Below are positions 24,195-33,096 of a stretch of DNA of 64,000 bases, piece by piece (the first letter of the stretch is position 1; each line of letters begins with the position of its first letter). The position numbers and the translations under genes were made by a program. The stretch is from assembly GCF_008932435.1 (NCBI RefSeq), contig NZ_WBWE01000002.1, forward strand, positions 329,143 through 393,142, written 5' to 3'. This DNA is from Brucella pseudintermedia. GTDB lineage: Bacteria; Pseudomonadota; Alphaproteobacteria; Rhizobiales; Rhizobiaceae. Under the pieces are notes generated by a model. The model saw nothing but the letters and a program-made list of their open reading frames with translations. It was not told where the DNA came from and did not search any database.

Positions 24195-25181
24195 ATGGTG
24201 AAGACCTATAAGGCAGTTCAGATTTCCCGCGGTTCGAATGGCTGGGGCGGCCCGCTTGTCATTCAGCCGACGGAGCAGCGCAACAAGGTGGTTTCAGTTA
24301 CCGGCGGCGGCATCCATCCGCTTGCCCACCGGATTGCCGAACTGACCGGCGCGGAAGTCGTTGACGGCTTTCGCTCGCCGCCAATTGAAAGCGAAATGGC
24401 TGTGGTGGTCGTCGATTGCGGCGGCACGGCCCGTTGCGGCGTTTATCCGCGCAAGCGCATCCCGACCGTAAACATCACGCCGGTCGGACAGGCGGGGCCG
24501 TTGGCACAATTCATTACCGAAGACATCTATGTGTCAGGCGTGAAGCCGGAAAACATTGTTCCGGCTGACGGCTCCACCGCCGCCGCTCCCGCTGCGGCGA
24601 CGACCGAAGAAGACGAGCCCGCGCCTGTAGAGCAGCCAAGCGAAGGCGGCCTTGTCGGACTTATCAGCAGCATCGGCCGCGTCATGGGCCGCGTCGTCGG
24701 TATTTTCTTCCAGGCGGGACGCCGCACAATCGATCAGGTTATCCGCAACGTTCTGCCGTTCATGGCGTTCGTGACGATGCTCATCGGCTTGATCCTCTAT
24801 ACCGGCATTGGCGATATTCTCGCCCAGCCGCTCGGCCCGCTTGCCAACAACATTATCGGATTGCTGGTGCTTTCCGCGATCTGCGGCCTGCCGTTCCTCT
24901 CGCCGATCCTCGGACCGGGTGCGGTTATCGCGCAGGTCGTCGGCGTGGCAATCATCGGACCGCAGATTGCAAACGGCACTATTGCCCCGGCAATGGCCCT
25001 TCCCGCCCTGTTTGCCTACAACACGCAGGTCGGTTGCGACTTCGTGCCGGTCGGCCTGGCGCTCGGAGAAGCCAAACCCAAGACCATCGAGATCGGTGTG
25101 CCCGCGATTCTGATCAGCCGCCAGATCATGGGCCCGCTTTCAGTTCTGATCGCATGGGTCGCAAGCCTCGCGGTGCTCTGA
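24195..25181 (+). CDS. srlE: PTS glucitol/sorbitol-type transporter subunit IIB(C)
   Basis: The 328-residue protein joins the cytoplasmic IIB domain, which hands phosphate to the sugar, with membrane helices. The phosphorylated cysteine should be Cys75 in 'VVVDCGGTARCGVYP'. An alanine/acidic linker at ~125-150 leads to a membrane part with 'GLVGLISSIGRVMGRVVGIF', 'ICGLPFLSPILGPGAVIAQV' and 'NTQVGCDFVPVGLALGEAKP', as in enteric SrlE. Start ATG 24195 follows GGGGAGGACGAC. A 9-bp hairpin follows the gene at 25189-25216. Confidence 0.92.
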   Translation: MVKTYKAVQISRGSNGWGGPLVIQPTEQRNKVVSVTGGGIHPLAHRIAELTGAEVVDGFRSPPIESEMAVVVVDCGGTARCGVYPRKRIPTVNITPVGQAGPLAQFITEDIYVSGVKPENIVPADGSTAAAPAAATTEEDEPAPVEQPSEGGLVGLISSIGRVMGRVVGIFFQAGRRTIDQVIRNVLPFMAFVTMLIGLILYTGIGDILAQPLGPLANNIIGLLVLSAICGLPFLSPILGPGAVIAQVVGVAIIGPQIANGTIAPAMALPALFAYNTQVGCDFVPVGLALGEAKPKTIEIGVPAILISRQIMGPLSVLIAWVASLAVL

Positions 25182-25188
25182 AAATCCG

Positions 25189-25216
25189 GCCCGCCGCGGC
25201 AGGCACAGCGGCGGGC
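25189..25216 (+). terminator. Intercistronic hairpin between srlE and srlB
   Basis: GCCCGCCGC at 25189-25197 pairs perfectly with GCGGCGGGC at 25208-25216 around a 10-base loop. No T-run follows, so it more likely stabilises the upstream mRNA or lowers expression of the downstream genes than ends transcription. Confidence 0.55.
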
Positions 25217-25297
25217 GACCTCTCGTACATATACAATAACGATGTTTCCGATCAGCTTCACGAGCATCGAACACCAGACGAAGAAAGGACCGCCTCT

Positions 25298-25678
25298 ATG
25301 TCGATACACCTCAAAACGCGGATCACCGCAATCGGCCCGGAAGTCGCGGACCTCGCCGAAGGCGGCGTTCTCATCCTGTTTGCTGACGGTTCACCGCCTG
25401 AGCTGGCGGAAGTATCCGTTCTCCATGTGGTGGAAGAAGGTCCTGAAGCATCGGCCCCGGCTGTCGGAACACAGATCGCAATCGGTGCGCTCAAAGCTGA
25501 AATCACCGCCGTTGGCGAAAGCGCCTGGCAGAAGGTGCGCGACATCGGGCATGTCGTTATTTCGTTTACGGGTGCGGGTTCGACAGATCGCCCCGGTGAA
25601 ATCTGTGCCAGCGAAATAGCAGGCGAAGAGCTTGTCGCTGCTCTCAAGGAAGGGCAGATTATCACTATTGGCGGCTGA
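25298..25678 (+). CDS. srlB: PTS glucitol/sorbitol-type transporter subunit IIA
   Basis: The 126-residue cytoplasmic IIA component accepts phosphate from HPr and passes it to SrlE. It begins MSIHLKTRITAIGPEVADLA and shows the EIIA-Gut pattern: 'GVLILFADGSPPELAEVSVL', 'IGALKAEITAVGESAWQKVR' and 'DIGHVVISFTGAG', whose histidine is the likely phosphorylation site. I chose ATG 25298 over longer in-frame starts that run back into srlE. It is 50 bases ahead of the HPr-EI gene, so all PTS phosphotransfer parts are encoded together. Confidence 0.92.
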   Translation: MSIHLKTRITAIGPEVADLAEGGVLILFADGSPPELAEVSVLHVVEEGPEASAPAVGTQIAIGALKAEITAVGESAWQKVRDIGHVVISFTGAGSTDRPGEICASEIAGEELVAALKEGQIITIGG

Positions 25679-25728
25679 AACTGCCGGTCCTCGGATTTGA
25701 AATTGCATTCGACTTGAGGCTTACATAG

Positions 25729-27726
25729 ATGGAACGCTCGACTATCGTCCGGGTGCGTGAGGGGCTGCATGCGCGCCCGGCTACCCGCTTCGTTAAACTG
25801 GCCAAGGGGTTTGAAAGCGATATTGAAATCGCCAAGGCGGGAAAAAGCGTAAGCGCCAAGAGTTCCGTCAAGCTGATGCTGCTTGGTGTAAAAGAGCTTG
25901 ATGAAGTTACCGTTCGTGCCGATGGTGCAGATGCGATTGAGGCCATTGAAGCCCTGATCGGCTATCTGGAAAATCCACAGGCGGGGCTGGAAGAGGGCGC
26001 TGCGCCGACTGCACCTGAACCTTTGGCTGCGCCTCAAGCCGAAACCGCGCCGCAAGCCGCGATGACGCCAAACCTCCCCGCAGGGCAGATAAAGGGTGTT
26101 GGCGCAAGCGAAGGCATCTCTCTGGGCGCGGCTTTTCCGTTCTTTCCCGAAGAAATCCAGCCCTTGGGCCGAAAGCTGGCATCCGCTGAAATAGACGCCG
26201 AGATTACCCGCTTCAGAGGCGCTATTGCCACTGTCCAAGAGCGTATGGGTGCTTCCCTTTCCAGCGATGATCTCGCTGACGCTGACAGAGGTATTATCGC
26301 GGCATTGAAGGATATTGCCGCGGATGACAGCCTGACGGACGAAGCGCTCGGGCTTATTCGCGGCGGTCTCGACGCTATCTCAGCCATGCTCGCGGCGGCT
26401 TCAACCGTGGCCGCACAGTTTGCGACCCTTGATGATCCCTATCTCAATGCCCGTGCGGAGGATGTTCACGCCGTCAGCCGCCAGATCTGTCTTGCGCTTC
26501 TCGGCAAGGAAGACGTCAATCTGGAAGGGTTGCCGGAAGGATCAATACTCATCGCCGACGACATCGGCGCCTGGGATCTGGCACGAGCGCCGCTCAAGAA
26601 GATCAAGGGCGTCGTCTGCGGGCATGGCGGCGCAACATCGCATGTGGCCATCATTGCGCGCACACACGGTATTCCTGCGGTTCTTGGCCTCGGGAGCGCC
26701 GTGCAGCAACTACGCAACGCGAAAACCGTGGCGGTGGATGGAAGTTCGGGCATCGTTCATTCCGATCCTGACACGGCAACCCGCAACGCAATCGAAGCGC
26801 GCATTTCCAATGCATTGCAGGAAAGGCAGGCGCTGGATGCCTATCGCTCCGTCACGCCGCGCAGGGCCGACGGCACGGTCATAGAAGTCGCAGCCAATAT
26901 GGGTGCGCTGGAGGAGATCGAAGTCGCGCTTGAAGCCGGTGCGATGGGTGTCGGGCTTTTTCGCACCGAACTTCTCTTCATGAAGCATATTCACCTGCCT
27001 TCAGAGGATATGCAGACCGAAACCTATTCCGCGCTGCTGAAAGCCTTTGCCCCAAATCCCGTCATCGTTCGCACGCTGGATATCGGCGGGGACAAACCGA
27101 TTGCAGGCATCGAGTTTCCGGAAGAAGAAAACCCTTTCCTTGGCTGGCGCGGCATTCGCATGTGCCTGGACCGCCCGGACGTGTTCAAGCCGCAACTGCG
27201 GGCGCTTTTGCGTGCAGCGGTCAGCGGCAATCTCAAGGTCATGTTGCCCATGGTTTCCGATGTCGAGGAAATTCGTGCAACCAAACGCCTCATCGCTGAA
27301 TGCATCGGCGAGCTTGAAAGCGAAGGCAAGGCTTTTGCCGGGTTCGATCTTGGCGTCATGATCGAGACCCCAGCCGCTGTTTTCGCCGCGCGGGAGCTTG
27401 CAAAAGAAGCGGCTTTCTTCTCCATCGGCACCAATGATCTGACGCAATATGTGATGGCTGCGGACCGGCTTAACCCGACCGTTGCGAAACTCAACGATGT
27501 TAGCCACCCCGCTGTAATGGCGGCAATTGAGATGACCGCCAAAGCGGGAACCGAAGCAGGCATCATGGTCGGCATGTGCGGCGAGGCGGCGGGAAAGCCG
27601 GAACTCATCAGCGCGTTCCTGCGAATGGGACTGACCGAACTCAGCATGAGCCCGGCATCAATTCCCCGCGCAAAGAAGCTGATTATGGATATGTTTCAGC
27701 CATCCGGCCCGGATCAAGGAAGATGA
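25729..27726 (+). CDS. HPr-Enzyme I fusion phosphotransferase
   Basis: The 665-residue protein carries both general PTS components. Residues 1-85 are HPr, with the phosphorylated histidine His14 in 'EGLHARPAT' and Ser46 in 'SAKSSVKLML'. An alanine/proline linker (~85-118) joins it to Enzyme I, which has the active His305 in 'GHGGATSHVAIIARTHGIPA', the PEP-binding 'GVGLFRTELLFM', 'GTNDLTQYVMAADR' and a cysteine near 617 in 'GMCGEAAGKPE'. It would supply phosphate to both EII systems here. Most relatives in this order have only the nitrogen PTS, so a dedicated sugar-type EI is notable. Confidence 0.95.
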   Translation: MERSTIVRVREGLHARPATRFVKLAKGFESDIEIAKAGKSVSAKSSVKLMLLGVKELDEVTVRADGADAIEAIEALIGYLENPQAGLEEGAAPTAPEPLAAPQAETAPQAAMTPNLPAGQIKGVGASEGISLGAAFPFFPEEIQPLGRKLASAEIDAEITRFRGAIATVQERMGASLSSDDLADADRGIIAALKDIAADDSLTDEALGLIRGGLDAISAMLAAASTVAAQFATLDDPYLNARAEDVHAVSRQICLALLGKEDVNLEGLPEGSILIADDIGAWDLARAPLKKIKGVVCGHGGATSHVAIIARTHGIPAVLGLGSAVQQLRNAKTVAVDGSSGIVHSDPDTATRNAIEARISNALQERQALDAYRSVTPRRADGTVIEVAANMGALEEIEVALEAGAMGVGLFRTELLFMKHIHLPSEDMQTETYSALLKAFAPNPVIVRTLDIGGDKPIAGIEFPEEENPFLGWRGIRMCLDRPDVFKPQLRALLRAAVSGNLKVMLPMVSDVEEIRATKRLIAECIGELESEGKAFAGFDLGVMIETPAAVFAARELAKEAAFFSIGTNDLTQYVMAADRLNPTVAKLNDVSHPAVMAAIEMTAKAGTEAGIMVGMCGEAAGKPELISAFLRMGLTELSMSPASIPRAKKLIMDMFQPSGPDQGR

Positions 27727-28490
27727 GCAATTAACGTCTGGAACAATGACTCGAGCTGCGCCTGATCACGATCTTCTGCTGCCTGCATGAGACGATCATG
27801 GCGCACATCCAGCGCCAGAATTGCACTTTCCAAAGGATCGACGCCCGCCAGATCGGCCGCTTTCGCCGTCGCCAGACCGCAGGCAAGTCCCGCAGCCGCG
27901 AAACAGGTCGTTTCAAATCTACGCAAGGCGCGCGGGTCAAGATGCCCTTCCGCAGAGATAAAACGCACGGGCCTTTCGCCGAGCAGTTCCAGAAAAAGAG
28001 CTGTCACGGCCTTGGCGGTTGTCGCAATTTTGGTTTCGCCTGCTTCTGCAGAAAACACGTTCTTCAGCAACGAGCCATATTTCCGCATCATCCTTGCGTG
28101 AACCGTTGCGAACGCGGCTTCATGGATCAGCACGTTCTGCAACTGGTGGCGGCGCAGCACTTCCTTGGTGAGATAATACATATCCTTTCGGAAAGCCCGC
28201 GCTCCTTCCGCGCCAGCACTGAAATAGACCGACAGGCTTTTTACATGCGGTGCGTTGTTATGGACTTTCGGGTCGGCGGAAATCAGCGAAATGGAAATTG
28301 TTTCGGCTGTCGTCAGGGCCTTGTCCACCATGCTTGCCGCATGTTCCAGCAGCAGTTCAGGAGACGGAATGTCGCTGCGCCTTTCGGCCTCCGGCAAACC
28401 GTCATGGCAATTGCGGCGAATCATGTATCGAACCCCGCGCAGGCGGTCCTTCAGATTGACTGCAATTTCTTCCGAAAGAGTGCGCAACAT
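27714..28490 (-). CDS. Protein of unknown function, tail-to-tail with HPr-EI
   Basis: The 258-residue protein begins MLRTLSEEIAVNLKDRLRGV and is mostly alpha-helical, without signal peptide or membrane segments. Recognisable blocks are 'ETISISLISADPKVHNNAPH', 'YYLTKEVLRRHQLQNVLIHE' and 'FETTCFAAAGLACGLATAKA'. I cannot assign it. Its 3' end overlaps the HPr-EI gene by 13 bases on the other strand, and its 5' end is divergent from the SorC regulator. Its location inside a PTS locus makes a connection to polyol metabolism or PTS regulation likely, but this is guilt by association. Confidence 0.75.
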   Translation of the reverse strand: MLRTLSEEIAVNLKDRLRGVRYMIRRNCHDGLPEAERRSDIPSPELLLEHAASMVDKALTTAETISISLISADPKVHNNAPHVKSLSVYFSAGAEGARAFRKDMYYLTKEVLRRHQLQNVLIHEAAFATVHARMMRKYGSLLKNVFSAEAGETKIATTAKAVTALFLELLGERPVRFISAEGHLDPRALRRFETTCFAAAGLACGLATAKAADLAGVDPLESAILALDVRHDRLMQAAEDRDQAQLESLFQTLIAHLP

Positions 28491-28637
28491 CGTCGATTTC
28501 CCTTATGGCAGCACCATCGCAACAGGATGGACCAGACACTTGAATTATGGTTTGCCTTCATATGGAAAAGCAATAGTTTCGGTGTAGAAACAGCGCTTCT
28601 ATAATGCAGTATTACGCCGTTAATTTGAGGGATAGTT

Positions 28638-29657
28638 TTGAAAAAAGCCGGCAGGAAGACACAGACAAATCCGGAAGCAGCAGACCTCATCATCGGATCG
28701 GAAGGTGTAGCTGCCGAAAACCGTACAAGCCGGCTGCGAACACGCGCTGCGTGGATGTATTACGTCGAACAGATGACCCAGAACGATATCGCGGAAGCGC
28801 TCGGTGTCGGACGTGTCACAATCGTTCGCCTTCTTGCCGACGCCCGTGCTCGCAATGAAGTAAAAATCACCATCGAAGGCAAGCTGGCAAGTCTGACATC
28901 CCTTGAAGTCGAACTTGAGAAAACCTTCGGTCTGGAGCGCGCCATCGTCGCTCCCCTCTCCTCGCCCGAGGTCGACCCTATTCCGCCGATCAGCGCCGCC
29001 ACCGGCGCCTATCTCTCTGAAAAAGTACAGCACGGCATGACCATCGGCGTGGGATGGGGACGGACTCTTTCCAGCACTCTGCAACATATCGGCGCGCGCC
29101 CGCTCAACGATCTGAAAGTCATTTCCCTCCTCGGCGGCATCGTGCAGCCGCGCCGTTCAAACCCGCCGGAATTTGCCTGGCAGTTTGCGCAGATTTTTCA
29201 GGGCGAAGGCTACCTCATCCCCGCCCCGGCTCTGGTCGACAGCAAAGAAACCCGCACTGCACTCATCGAGCGCTGTGGCCTGAACACAGTGCTCGACATG
29301 GCCGAAGAACTCGACATGGTCCTGCTCAGCGTCGGCGATATTCAGACCGCCAGCAGTACGTCTTATCGCGTGGGTCTGATCGATGAGGCGCAGAAACTGT
29401 CGCTCATCGAAAACGGCGCTGTCGGCGACGTGCTGTTCCACTTTTATGACAAGGACGGCAAGATCGTCGATGATCCGGTCCATGACCGTGTCATGTCGGC
29501 GAAAATCGAGAGCCTTCAAAAGACGCCGCAGCGTATCCTCACCTCAGGTGGAAAAGAGAAGATTGCCGCTCTGCTCGGCGCGATAAAGCTCCTGAAGCCC
29601 ACTGTTCTCATCACCGATGAAGAAAGCGCGGCACAGATGCTCCGTGAAAGGACGTAA
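28638..29657 (+). CDS. SorC/DeoR-type sugar-binding transcriptional regulator
   Basis: The 339-residue regulator has an N-terminal HTH ('TQNDIAEALGVGRVTIVRLL' at ~47-66) and a SorC effector domain with 'VGWGRTLSSTLQHIG', 'VISLLGGIVQPRRSNPPEFA', 'PAPALVDSKETRTALIERCG', 'LLSVGDIQTASSTSYRVGLI' and 'GAVGDVLFHFYDKDGKIVDD'. Such proteins bind phosphorylated sugars and usually repress uptake and catabolic genes. The start is TTG 28638 with GAGGGA before it; no ATG lies near. It probably binds the ACAAATGTTC sites at 22847, 34479 and 34578, so it would respond to a PTS-derived sugar phosphate. Confidence 0.93.
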   Translation: MKKAGRKTQTNPEAADLIIGSEGVAAENRTSRLRTRAAWMYYVEQMTQNDIAEALGVGRVTIVRLLADARARNEVKITIEGKLASLTSLEVELEKTFGLERAIVAPLSSPEVDPIPPISAATGAYLSEKVQHGMTIGVGWGRTLSSTLQHIGARPLNDLKVISLLGGIVQPRRSNPPEFAWQFAQIFQGEGYLIPAPALVDSKETRTALIERCGLNTVLDMAEELDMVLLSVGDIQTASSTSYRVGLIDEAQKLSLIENGAVGDVLFHFYDKDGKIVDDPVHDRVMSAKIESLQKTPQRILTSGGKEKIAALLGAIKLLKPTVLITDEESAAQMLRERT

Positions 29658-29671
29658 CCGGAATGAAAAGA

Positions 29672-29705
29672 CAGCACATCGCCGCAAGGCGATGTGCTGC
29701 TCTTG
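29672..29705. terminator. Bidirectional terminator between regulator and enzyme operon
   Basis: A perfect 12-bp stem, 29672-29683 (CAGCACATCGCC) with 29688-29699 (GGCGATGTGCTG), encloses a GCAA tetraloop and is followed by CTCTTG. It separates the converging regulator (ends 29657) and E2 gene (ends 29707). Confidence 0.85.
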
Positions 29706-29706
29706 A

Positions 29707-31044
29707 TTATCTTGTTTCTGCAGCGACTGCGCATTCTTTCAGGATTTGCAGCACCGCAGCCCGTTCCTCAATTTGCGGCATATGTCCGCAACCGGCGAAG
29801 ATGTGGACGCCGACTTTACCCGGCAATCCATGTGCGTGAGCAACGGGAATAACCCGGTCCTCCGCGCCAAAGATAAGCCGAACGGGCATGGCTAGGGCTG
29901 CAATGGATGAGCGAACCTCAAAGGTTTGTGTGCCATCCGCAAAAAACCGGGCGCCAATTGCTTCCTGTGTATTGCGCAATTCTGTATCGGCAGCCTGCGC
30001 AACGGTTGCATTGATGAACGGCTTGGTCAGATGGTTCTCGTCGGCGACGAGCAGCTTCAACCATGGAACGATGCTGGCTTCGCTTTTCGCGCCGACAAGC
30101 CCCTTGATAAAGGCACCGTTGATCTGGGGTCCTAAGCCGCCCGACGAAATCAGCAGCAAGGAGCGCACATCAACAATACCGCGCGCCGCAAGGACGGTCG
30201 CCACCGCCCCGCCAAGCGAATGCCCGACCAGAAGGCACGCGCTTACGCCCAGAGATTCCAGCGTCGCTTCCACAGCGACGGCAATCTCATCGATATTTTC
30301 GGGAACGATACGGGGCGAATTGCCATGCCCGGGAAGATCGAGCGCCAGAATCGGACGGCCAAGCGATGCGCCGGCAAACAATCCGCGCCATGAATTGAGA
30401 TCGGCTGCAAAACCGTGGAGCAGAACTACCGGCAGGCGCCCTGCTTCACCCTCACGCAGCCATACAGCATTGAGCTGGCCGAGCGCGGCCGATTCCGCAT
30501 CCTTGCTTGCAGACGATTTGGCCGTAACCGCTGGTTTCGCAATGCCAATACCGCCTTCAACGTCCTTCTTCTGCACGCGGCCCTTCGGCCCCGAGCCCTG
30601 AACGGCAGCGAGGTCAATGCCTGCGTCGCGCGCAAGCCGGCGGGCAAGCGGCGTCGCCCGCACCTTCCCGGTTGAATGCCGTTCATCGTCTTGGGAGGAC
30701 TTGGAATCGAGATCGCTCGGCGGAGCTGTTTCGATTGCCCCATCTACGGGCGCAGCAGCAATCGGCTCTTCGGCAACCGCTGCGGGCTTGCCGCTGCGCT
30801 CTTCGCCTTCTTCATAAATCCAGGCGACGGCCTGACCGACAGGCACGACCGTCCCTTCCGCCGCGCTGATGTCTGCGATGATGCCCGATGCGGGCGCTTC
30901 GACTTCCATCGCAGCCTTGTCGGTCTCGATTTCAAAGAGAAGCTGGCCTTTCGTGACCGTATCGCCATCCTTGGCGTACCATCGCGAAATCTGGCCCGTC
31001 TCCATATCCATATCGACCTTGGGGAGAATGACTTCCACGGCCAT
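29707..31044 (-). CDS. Acetoin-dehydrogenase-type E2: lipoyl domain, E3-binding domain, alpha/beta-hydrolase
   Basis: The 445-residue protein has a lipoyl domain (Lys43 in 'ETDKAAMEVEAP'), an Ala/Pro linker, a peripheral subunit-binding domain at ~127-163 ('RATPLARRLARDAGIDLAAV' with 'GSGPKGRVQKKDV'), and then, instead of the usual acyltransferase, an alpha/beta-hydrolase with nucleophile Ser276 in 'VGHSLGG', Asp396 and His421 in 'AGCGHMPQIEE'. This layout is known for AcoC-type E2 of acetoin dehydrogenases. It would carry the acetyl group from E1 to CoA. No E3 gene is nearby; the cell's general dihydrolipoamide dehydrogenase is presumably used. It is the last gene of the enzyme operon. Confidence 0.9.
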   Translation of the reverse strand: MAVEVILPKVDMDMETGQISRWYAKDGDTVTKGQLLFEIETDKAAMEVEAPASGIIADISAAEGTVVPVGQAVAWIYEEGEERSGKPAAVAEEPIAAAPVDGAIETAPPSDLDSKSSQDDERHSTGKVRATPLARRLARDAGIDLAAVQGSGPKGRVQKKDVEGGIGIAKPAVTAKSSASKDAESAALGQLNAVWLREGEAGRLPVVLLHGFAADLNSWRGLFAGASLGRPILALDLPGHGNSPRIVPENIDEIAVAVEATLESLGVSACLLVGHSLGGAVATVLAARGIVDVRSLLLISSGGLGPQINGAFIKGLVGAKSEASIVPWLKLLVADENHLTKPFINATVAQAADTELRNTQEAIGARFFADGTQTFEVRSSIAALAMPVRLIFGAEDRVIPVAHAHGLPGKVGVHIFAGCGHMPQIEERAAVLQILKECAVAAETR

Positions 31045-31046
31045 GG

Positions 31047-32045
31047 TCAGCGCACTCCCCTAACCAGATCGCGAGCGCTTTTCAGAATGTCGGGCACCTG
31101 TGGCACTGTCGCGCGTTCGAGGTCGGGATTATAAGGAATTGGCGTTTCGGCGCCGCCAAGACGCACGATTGGCGCATCGAGGTAATCGAAAGCTTCGCTT
31201 TCCGCTACGATAGCGGAAATTTCGGCACCGATGCCAAGCGTCTTCACCGCCTCATAAACGCAGAGCAGCCTCGACGTCTTCTTGACGCTTTCGATGATGG
31301 TTTCGCGATCGATCGGACGCACGGTGCGCAGATCAATCACCTCAACATCGATACCTTCCTTTGCCAGTTCAGCGGCCGCATCAAGCGCCTTGTGCACCAT
31401 GATGGCGGTTGCGACGATGGTCAGGTCGCGCCCTTCGCGGACCACCTCCGCCCTTCCGATGGGAACGGTGTAGAAACCTTCGGGGACCGGGCCTTTCATC
31501 TTGTAGAGCAGCTTGTGCTCAAAGATCATCACGGGGTCCGGGTCTTCAACGGCAGCGAGCAACATGCCCTTGGCGTCATGCGGCGTCGAAGGCTGCAGGA
31601 CCTTGAGACCCGGAATGTGCCCGAGCCACGCTTCCAGACTCTGGCTATGCTGCGCTGCGGCGCCCGTCCCAGAGCCTGCCGGAAAGCGCATGACCAGCGG
31701 CACCGACACAGCGCCGCCGAGCATGTAGCGGATTTTTGCCGCCTGATTGACGATCTGCTCCATACCAAGCGCTGCAAAGTCGGAAAACTGGAACTCGAAA
31801 ATCGGCCGCATGCCGGTCAGCGCTGCGCCGACAGCCACGCCAGCGCCGCCCAGTTCCGAAATCGGCGTATCCATGACCCGGTCTTCACCGAAACGATGGA
31901 CAAGATCGCCGGTCACCTGAAATGCGCCGCCATAGACGCCAATATCTTCGCCCATCAGAAACACGCGGTCGTCGCGCTCCATGGCAATCGCCATGGCTTC
32001 CTGGATAGCTTGCGAATAGCTCAACTCACGGATTGTCGCGTCCAT
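31047..32045 (-). CDS. TPP-dependent dehydrogenase E1 beta subunit (acetoin/pyruvate type)
   Basis: The 332-residue protein is the beta chain of an alpha2beta2 E1. Visible family motifs are '[20 protein letters not shown]', '[18 protein letters not shown]', '[20 protein letters not shown]', '[20 protein letters not shown]' and the C-terminal transketolase domain '[20 protein letters not shown]'. ATG 32045 begins 2 bases after the E1alpha stop; an in-frame TTG at 32051 would overlap that stop. It sits between E1alpha and E2 with minimal spacing, so the three parts are made together. Confidence 0.93.
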   Translation of the reverse strand: MDATIRELSYSQAIQEAMAIAMERDDRVFLMGEDIGVYGGAFQVTGDLVHRFGEDRVMDTPISELGGAGVAVGAALTGMRPIFEFQFSDFAALGMEQIVNQAAKIRYMLGGAVSVPLVMRFPAGSGTGAAAQHSQSLEAWLGHIPGLKVLQPSTPHDAKGMLLAAVEDPDPVMIFEHKLLYKMKGPVPEGFYTVPIGRAEVVREGRDLTIVATAIMVHKALDAAAELAKEGIDVEVIDLRTVRPIDRETIIESVKKTSRLLCVYEAVKTLGIGAEISAIVAESEAFDYLDAPIVRLGGAETPIPYNPDLERATVPQVPDILKSARDLVRGVR

Positions 32046-32047
32046 GT

Positions 32048-33085
32048 TCAAATATCGTCCGTGTAAACGTCGCGGGTCAGGTTGGTCAGGTCGGGCGCGG
32101 GGCTGTTCTTGGCGAATTCAATCGCCTCGGCGATTTCCTTCTCCACTTCCGCACGTATCGCCTCGATCTCGGCATCGTCGATGAAGCCGTAGGCTTTCAG
32201 ATCGGCCTCGAAATGCGCGATCGGATCGCGATCATTCTGCCAATGCTCGATTTCTTCCTTGGTGCGATAACGGTTGCGGTCGCTCTTGGAATGGCCCCTA
32301 ATACGGTAAGTCTTGTTTTCAATCAGCGTTGGCCCGTCGCCGCGCCGCGCGCGTTGGGTGGCCTCGCTGACGGCCTCCGCCACTTCGGACAGATTATTGC
32401 CGTCCACGATCACGCCCGGCATGTTGTAGGCCGATGCACGGTCGGCGACATTGGCAACCGCTGTCGAGCGCTTGGTCGAGGTGGACATGCCGTAACCGTT
32501 GTTTTCGCACACGAAAACGACCGGAAGCTTCCAGACCGACGCCATATTGAGGGCTTCGTGGAAAGCCCCCTCATTGTTCGCGCCATCCCCGAAAAACGAC
32601 ACGACAACCTTGCCGTTTTTCTGTTTCTTGGCGGAAAGCGCAGCGCCGACCGCAATCGGAATGCCGCCGCCGACAATACCGTTCGCGCCAAGGTTTCCCT
32701 TGGAAACATCGGCGATATGCATGGAGCCGCCACGGCCCTTGCAATAGCCGGTTTCCTTGCCGAAGAACTCGGCAAACATGCGCTTCACGTCCGCGCCCTT
32801 GGCGATGCAGTGGCCATGACCGCGATGGGTGGACGTGATCATGTCGTCATCGTTGAGCGGCAGACAGGAGCCCATCGCGCTTGCTTCCTGCCCGATGGAA
32901 AGATGCATCGTTCCGTGAATGAGGCCACGCGTGTAGCTTTCCTCCGCCCCCTCTTCAAAGCGCCTGATGAGATACATCTTGTGCAGCGCTTCTTTCAGCT
33001 GATCCGGCGAATAGGTGCGGAAGGCATAAGGCAGGTTGTGGCGGTCGCCCGTATCCTGCGGCTCAACTTTTTTGGCTTGAACCAT
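32048..33085 (-). CDS. TPP-dependent dehydrogenase E1 alpha subunit (acetoin/pyruvate type)
   Basis: The 345-residue alpha chain binds thiamine diphosphate through the motif starting '[15 protein letters not shown]' and ending 'CENNGYGM' (about 166-200). Other family blocks are '[20 protein letters not shown]', '[20 protein letters not shown]', '[20 protein letters not shown]' and '[20 protein letters not shown]'. The last includes the phosphorylation-loop region. Together with E1beta it would cleave an alpha-hydroxyketone or decarboxylate a 2-oxo acid, passing the acyl group to lipoate. Sequence alone does not separate acetoin from pyruvate specificity. It follows the DRL-like gene by 11 bases. 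Confidence 0.93.
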   Translation of the reverse strand: MVQAKKVEPQDTGDRHNLPYAFRTYSPDQLKEALHKMYLIRRFEEGAEESYTRGLIHGTMHLSIGQEASAMGSCLPLNDDDMITSTHRGHGHCIAKGADVKRMFAEFFGKETGYCKGRGGSMHIADVSKGNLGANGIVGGGIPIAVGAALSAKKQKNGKVVVSFFGDGANNEGAFHEALNMASVWKLPVVFVCENNGYGMSTSTKRSTAVANVADRASAYNMPGVIVDGNNLSEVAEAVSEATQRARRGDGPTLIENKTYRIRGHSKSDRNRYRTKEEIEHWQNDRDPIAHFEADLKAYGFIDDAEIEAIRAEVEKEIAEAIEFAKNSPAPDLTNLTRDVYTDDI

Positions 33086-33096
33086 GGTGTTTGTCC

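Noticed and set aside
22919..25678. Calling the first PTS a proven sorbitol transporter
   Set aside because: Family membership is clear but no sorbitol-6-phosphate dehydrogenase is present, so the substrate is left open.
29707..33085. Calling the E1/E2 genes the housekeeping pyruvate dehydrogenase
   Set aside because: The E2 has a hydrolase domain rather than the acyltransferase core, no E3 is present and the operon is linked to PTS genes.
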